From positions 62,001 to 126,000 of the forward strand of contig CP084610.1 in NCBI GenBank assembly GCA_025917655.1: a stretch of DNA of 64,000 bases, given 5' to 3'. Position 1 is the first letter of the stretch; each line of letters opens with the position of its first letter. The notes beneath the pieces were generated by a model. The model had not been told where the DNA came from, did no database searches, and saw only the letters and a list, made by a program, of their open reading frames with translations. This document shows, in pieces, positions 61,901 through 64,000 of this stretch. The DNA comes from Chlorella sorokiniana. Taxonomy: Eukaryota; Chlorophyta; Trebouxiophyceae; Chlorellales; Chlorellaceae. The position numbers were made by a program, and so were the translations under genes.

Positions 61901-64000
61901 GACCTCTCCTCGGTCCAGGTGCGCGGCCTGTTCATCGGCTGATGGGGCCCTGTTTGACGGCTGATGGGCATGCCAAACTCCCCAACACGGCCCCGCCTCC
62001 AGCCCTGAGTGCACACGGCAGCGCTGCGCTCCTGGCACATCAAGCTGTGTGATGCCGCATTCCGCGGCTCCCATCACTTGAACTCGCCCACTTGTCGCGA
62101 GGCGGTTGCAGTGCAGCTCCGGGCCGGCTCCGGCTCCAGTGCCCGCCATCTGCATCCCCATCCACACCACCGCCAGCACCTCATTCACCCCCACGTGTGG
62201 TGCTGCAGATCCTCACTCCCGGGTGCACGGTGACGCTCTTTACCGACCCTGGCTTCGCGGAGCTTCTCTGGTGCTCACCGAGAGCACCTTTGACCTTGGA
62301 GGGCTGTCGTTCAGCGATGTGACGTCCTCGATCACGGTGGAGTGCAATCCGCCGCCGCCCAACCCCCTCCGCCCGCGCCGCCATCGCCTCGTCCACTCCC
62401 GCCTCGCCCGCCGCCGCCAAGGCCCCACCCTCCACCTTCACCCCCACCCAGCCCTCCTCCCCGAGCCCGCCCCCGCCCTCTCCACCGCCGCCCTCTCCAC
62501 TGCCGCCCTCTCCTCCGCCGCCCTCTCCACCGCCGCCCTCTCCTCCGCCGCCCTCTCCACCGCCGCCCTCTCCTCCGCCGCCCTCTCCCCCCTCCAAGCC
62601 CACCCCCTGCTGTCACCGGCGCCGTGCTGTACAACGGCGTTGAGTACTCGGGCACCTCCGAGGTGTCCCTTGGGCCTGGGGACTACCCTCGCTGCTGGAC
62701 GTCGGCATGCCCGACAAGGAAGTGCGGTCTGTGTCCATCCCCACCCCCGGCTGCACCCTCACGCTGTACGAGGAGCTGGATTTCTTGGGGGCACCTTTGT
62801 GGTGGCCGCCAACACGATCGACCTGGTCGAAGCAGGCGGCACCGCCTACGCCAGCGCCAAGCTGGCCTGCATCCCCGATCCGGTGCTGATTTTGTACTCA
62901 AGCTTCTACTTCAACGGCCAATCTGCCGCGTTTGGCGTGGGCGACGTGAACAACATTGCCGCCGCCAGCGGCTTTCCCGACAACGAGCTGACTTCCCTGC
63001 GGTTCTTACGGCAAAACTGCGAAGCGCGGCTGTTCGACGTCTTGGATTTCGCCACTGAAGGCGAGGGCGACAACCGCATCGTCAGTGCGGACAACTTCGA
63101 CCTGTCGTCATCTGATTTCAACGACCTGGCGTCCTCGATGAGCGTGGCGTGCACCGATCCGCCCGCCGCCACCAACCAGCCGGTGACAATGAGCCTGTCA
63201 GGTGAGGCGGCCTTGCCTGAGGAAGCTGTTTTTGCACCATGAGTACGCTTCTGTTGCCGTTGAACGGGCCTGCGCTCTGGTGCGTGCTGGAGGTTCAGCA
63301 GACCTCCTTTCGTCGCCTTGTTGCTGTCTTGACAGCCCAGAAGGTCTTCCTGGGTGGGGCTCCCGCCCGCGCTGCATCAGGCTCCCCCAGCCTCTGCTCC
63401 ACCCGACCCGCCTTCTCGTTCCCTGCCTGCAGCCTATGACAGCGTTCAGGAAGCCTACATGGACGCCTCGCAGTTCCAGATGTTCAAGGCGGACGACTTC
63501 AAGACGGTGTGTGTCAGGGCTTCGCAGCTTGCATGCCTGGCATCGCTGGTATGCAACACATTAGGAGTCGGCTGATCAGGGCCACCCACCACCCGGGATG
63601 GGGTCACACGATGCACGTGATTGCACAGACGACCCCTCTTTGGTACCCTTCCATCCTCGTTCCGACTAATTCGTTGGCACTCGCAATGCGTGCTCCCCCT
63701 CGCTCGCAGGCCATTGGAAACGTACTGGGCCAGGCTCCTACCACCGTGACCATCACCAGCGTGGAGGACCTTCCCCACAGGGTTTCTATGACCAGCCCAG
63801 CTTCCGCGTGGCCTACCTGGTGGCTACCAGCGACCCTGCCGCCGTTGTGTCGGGCCTGACGGAAGCTGCCTTTGGCGAGTCCCTGGCCACCGAGTTCAGC
63901 GCTGTGGACATCAGCTACGTGTCGTACAGCAGTGAGTGCCGCGCCGCGGAGGGCCGCCTGCGGTGTGGCTGGCTCAGGCTGCTTCAAGCGTGCTTTCGCC
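49935..64000 (+). CDS. Second giant surface protein (tandem paralogue), 3' end beyond right edge
   Basis: Tandem paralogue of the gene at 28374. Exon 1 (49935-50042) encodes a signal peptide (ATAVLFLLLALAAPNGAG). Exons 50205-50622, 50814-50925, 51183-51227, 51513-51708, 51825-51910, 52093-52210, 52466-52542, 52726-52864, 53055-53181 and 53351-53467 match the first copy one for one, including the Ig-like domain (VTTDIMGNPNAA). Exon 53695-54480 is a Ser-Pro/PELSP repeat linker. Exons 54616-54865, 55037-55128, 55368-55440, 55647-55833, 56088-56182 and 56422-56513 form the propeller-like part. Exon 56747-58144 has a rod and a beta/gamma-crystallin-like domain. Exons 58390-58609, 58876-58935, 59148-59196, 59353-59656, 59906-59978, 60222-60443, 60569-60621, 60796-60863 and 60983-61918 carry ferredoxin-like modules, another rod and crystallin motifs; 62209-63201, 63433-63506 and 63710-63931 repeat the pattern. 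Membrane spans, if present, lie outside. Confidence 0.75.
53825..54370 (+). repeat. (SP)n followed by VVVPSPELSPD and PSPELSPDIPI tandem repeats
   Basis: The coding frame reads about 16 Ser-Pro dipeptides, then about seven copies of an 11-residue (33-bp) unit, VVVPSPELSPD, then about four copies of a longer unit, PSPELSPDIPIPSPELSPNI. Clustered Ser-Pro dipeptides are arabinogalactan-type glycosylation targets, unlike the SPPPP rods elsewhere in the protein. The frame is open and joins the next exon by adding TC after a single A to make Ile-Pro-Arg-Tyr. Confidence 0.85.
55894..55923 (+). repeat. (CTG)n trinucleotide repeat in an intron of the second giant gene
   Basis: About ten uninterrupted CTG units just before a CAG, between exons 55647-55833 and 56088-56182. 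Likely length-variable between strains. Confidence 0.8.
56880..57470 (+). repeat. Proline-rich rod of the second giant gene
   Basis: About 0.6 kb of SPPPP-type coding sequence, equivalent to the 9.6-kb array of the first copy but about sixteen times shorter. The SPPPP frame changes near 56865 and again inside the array. Confidence 0.8.
57470..58040 (+). repeat. Beta/gamma-crystallin-like segment, copy A of an intragenic duplication
   Basis: Nearly identical at DNA level to 62590-63160 (copy B). Both encode GAVLYNG, PDKEVRSVSIPTPGCTLTLY, a middle part with AYASAKLACIPDP, then GFPDNELTSLRFLRQNCEA and a final FND-SSMSV motif. The two copies sit at equivalent places, after a proline-rich rod. 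Both carry the same frame changes (after a TACCC at about 57552/62684 and in a G5 run at about 57654/62786). Confidence 0.85.
61255..61535 (+). repeat. Second proline-rich rod of the second giant gene
   Basis: About 280 bases of SPPPPSPPPP-type sequence between the ferredoxin-like module exon start (60983) and crystallin motifs. It contains runs of PPRPPPRPRPSPPP toward its end. Confidence 0.75.
61540..62340 (+). other. Canonical two-motif beta/gamma-crystallin domains with Ca2+-site motifs
   Basis: Exon 60983-61918 and the start of exon 62209 encode Greek-key motifs: YPSLPAVNFPDNMLSSVDVR, GCSATLYQDPGLTGPF, then SDVVSSVSITC; next YPSLEEYNFPDNDLSSVQ, joined across the intron to ILTPGCTVTLFTDPGF and SDVTSSITVEC. 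DNMLSS and DNDLSS match the known beta/gamma-crystallin Ca2+ clamp [ND][ND]xx[ST]S; SDVVSS and SDVTSS have Ser at position one. The family fold is clear; metal binding is inferred from the motif. Confidence 0.75.
62340..62590 (+). repeat. Third proline-rich rod with a perfect 30-bp repeat
   Basis: From about 62475 a 30-base unit (ctccaccgccgccctctcct plus ten bases) repeats about four times, encoding SPPPPSPPPP. It leads straight into crystallin-like copy B. Confidence 0.8.
62590..63160 (+). repeat. Beta/gamma-crystallin-like segment, copy B of an intragenic duplication
   Basis: Partner of 57470-58040. Copy B ends in FNDLASSMSVACTDPP and is followed by VTMSLSG, the start of a ferredoxin-like module that continues in exons 63433-63506 (FQMFKADDFKT) and 63710-63931 (AIGNVLGQAPTTVTITSVED). 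Confidence 0.85.

Noticed and set aside
28374-64000. Pherophorin (DUF3707) identity for the giant proteins
   Set aside because: The proline rods are pherophorin-like, but I could not find the characteristic pherophorin Cys domains at the ends; Ig-like, propeller-like and crystallin-like features are found instead.
1-64000. tRNA, rRNA or riboswitch genes
   Set aside because: No stretch showed the conserved boxes or base-pairing pattern needed to support such a call by eye.

Overview
The window looks like nuclear DNA of a GC-rich unicellular green alga, most likely a Chlorella-type trebouxiophyte, though a chlorophycean is not excluded. The reasons are many short exons split by small GT-AG introns, TGTAA-type poly(A) signals, plastid transit peptides, and very large extracellular proteins built on Ser-Pro-Pro-Pro-Pro repeats, a hallmark of green-algal hydroxyproline-rich glycoproteins. 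There is no bacterial gene organisation, and I see no mobile element, rRNA or tRNA.

Layout, left to right. 1-3.8 kb (minus): the N-terminal part of a SWR1/PIE1-type chromatin-remodelling ATPase with an HSA domain and two near-identical acidic exon pairs. 4.35-6.66 kb (plus): a plastid-directed TMEM205-like membrane protein. 7.2-8.7 kb (minus): a protein with two Dabb (stress-responsive A/B barrel) domains. 9.8-19.1 kb (minus): a secreted wall glycoprotein with five Cys-rich modules separated by proline-rich linkers (four in a recent 1.1 kb tandem array) and a C-terminal GDPH root-cap/VWD-like domain. 19.9-23.8 kb (minus): a plastid NFU iron-sulfur scaffold fused to a GIY-YIG-like domain. 24.0-25.8 kb (plus): a secreted protein with a Hedgehog/intein (Hint) domain. 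26.2-27.8 kb (plus): a 199-residue protein of unknown function.

28.4-64 kb (plus): two giant paralogous genes in tandem. Each begins with a signal peptide, a conserved Cys-containing N-terminal region, a bacterial-type Ig-like domain and a propeller-like repeat region, followed by proline-rich rods. The first copy (28.37-49.00 kb) has a rod exon of about 10.3 kb, a beta/gamma-crystallin-like domain and about seven membrane spans, so it could tie the wall to the plasma membrane. The second copy (49.94 kb to beyond the right edge) has shorter rods, several beta/gamma-crystallin-like domains with Ca2+-site motifs, and a repeated ferredoxin-like module; its 3' end is outside the window.

Thus about 45 of 64 kb encodes three extracellular or surface giants. 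Several otherwise well-conserved exons change frame by one base, most often inside homopolymers. At least part of this looks like base-calling error in the assembly, so exon limits inside the repeat-rich genes are approximate.
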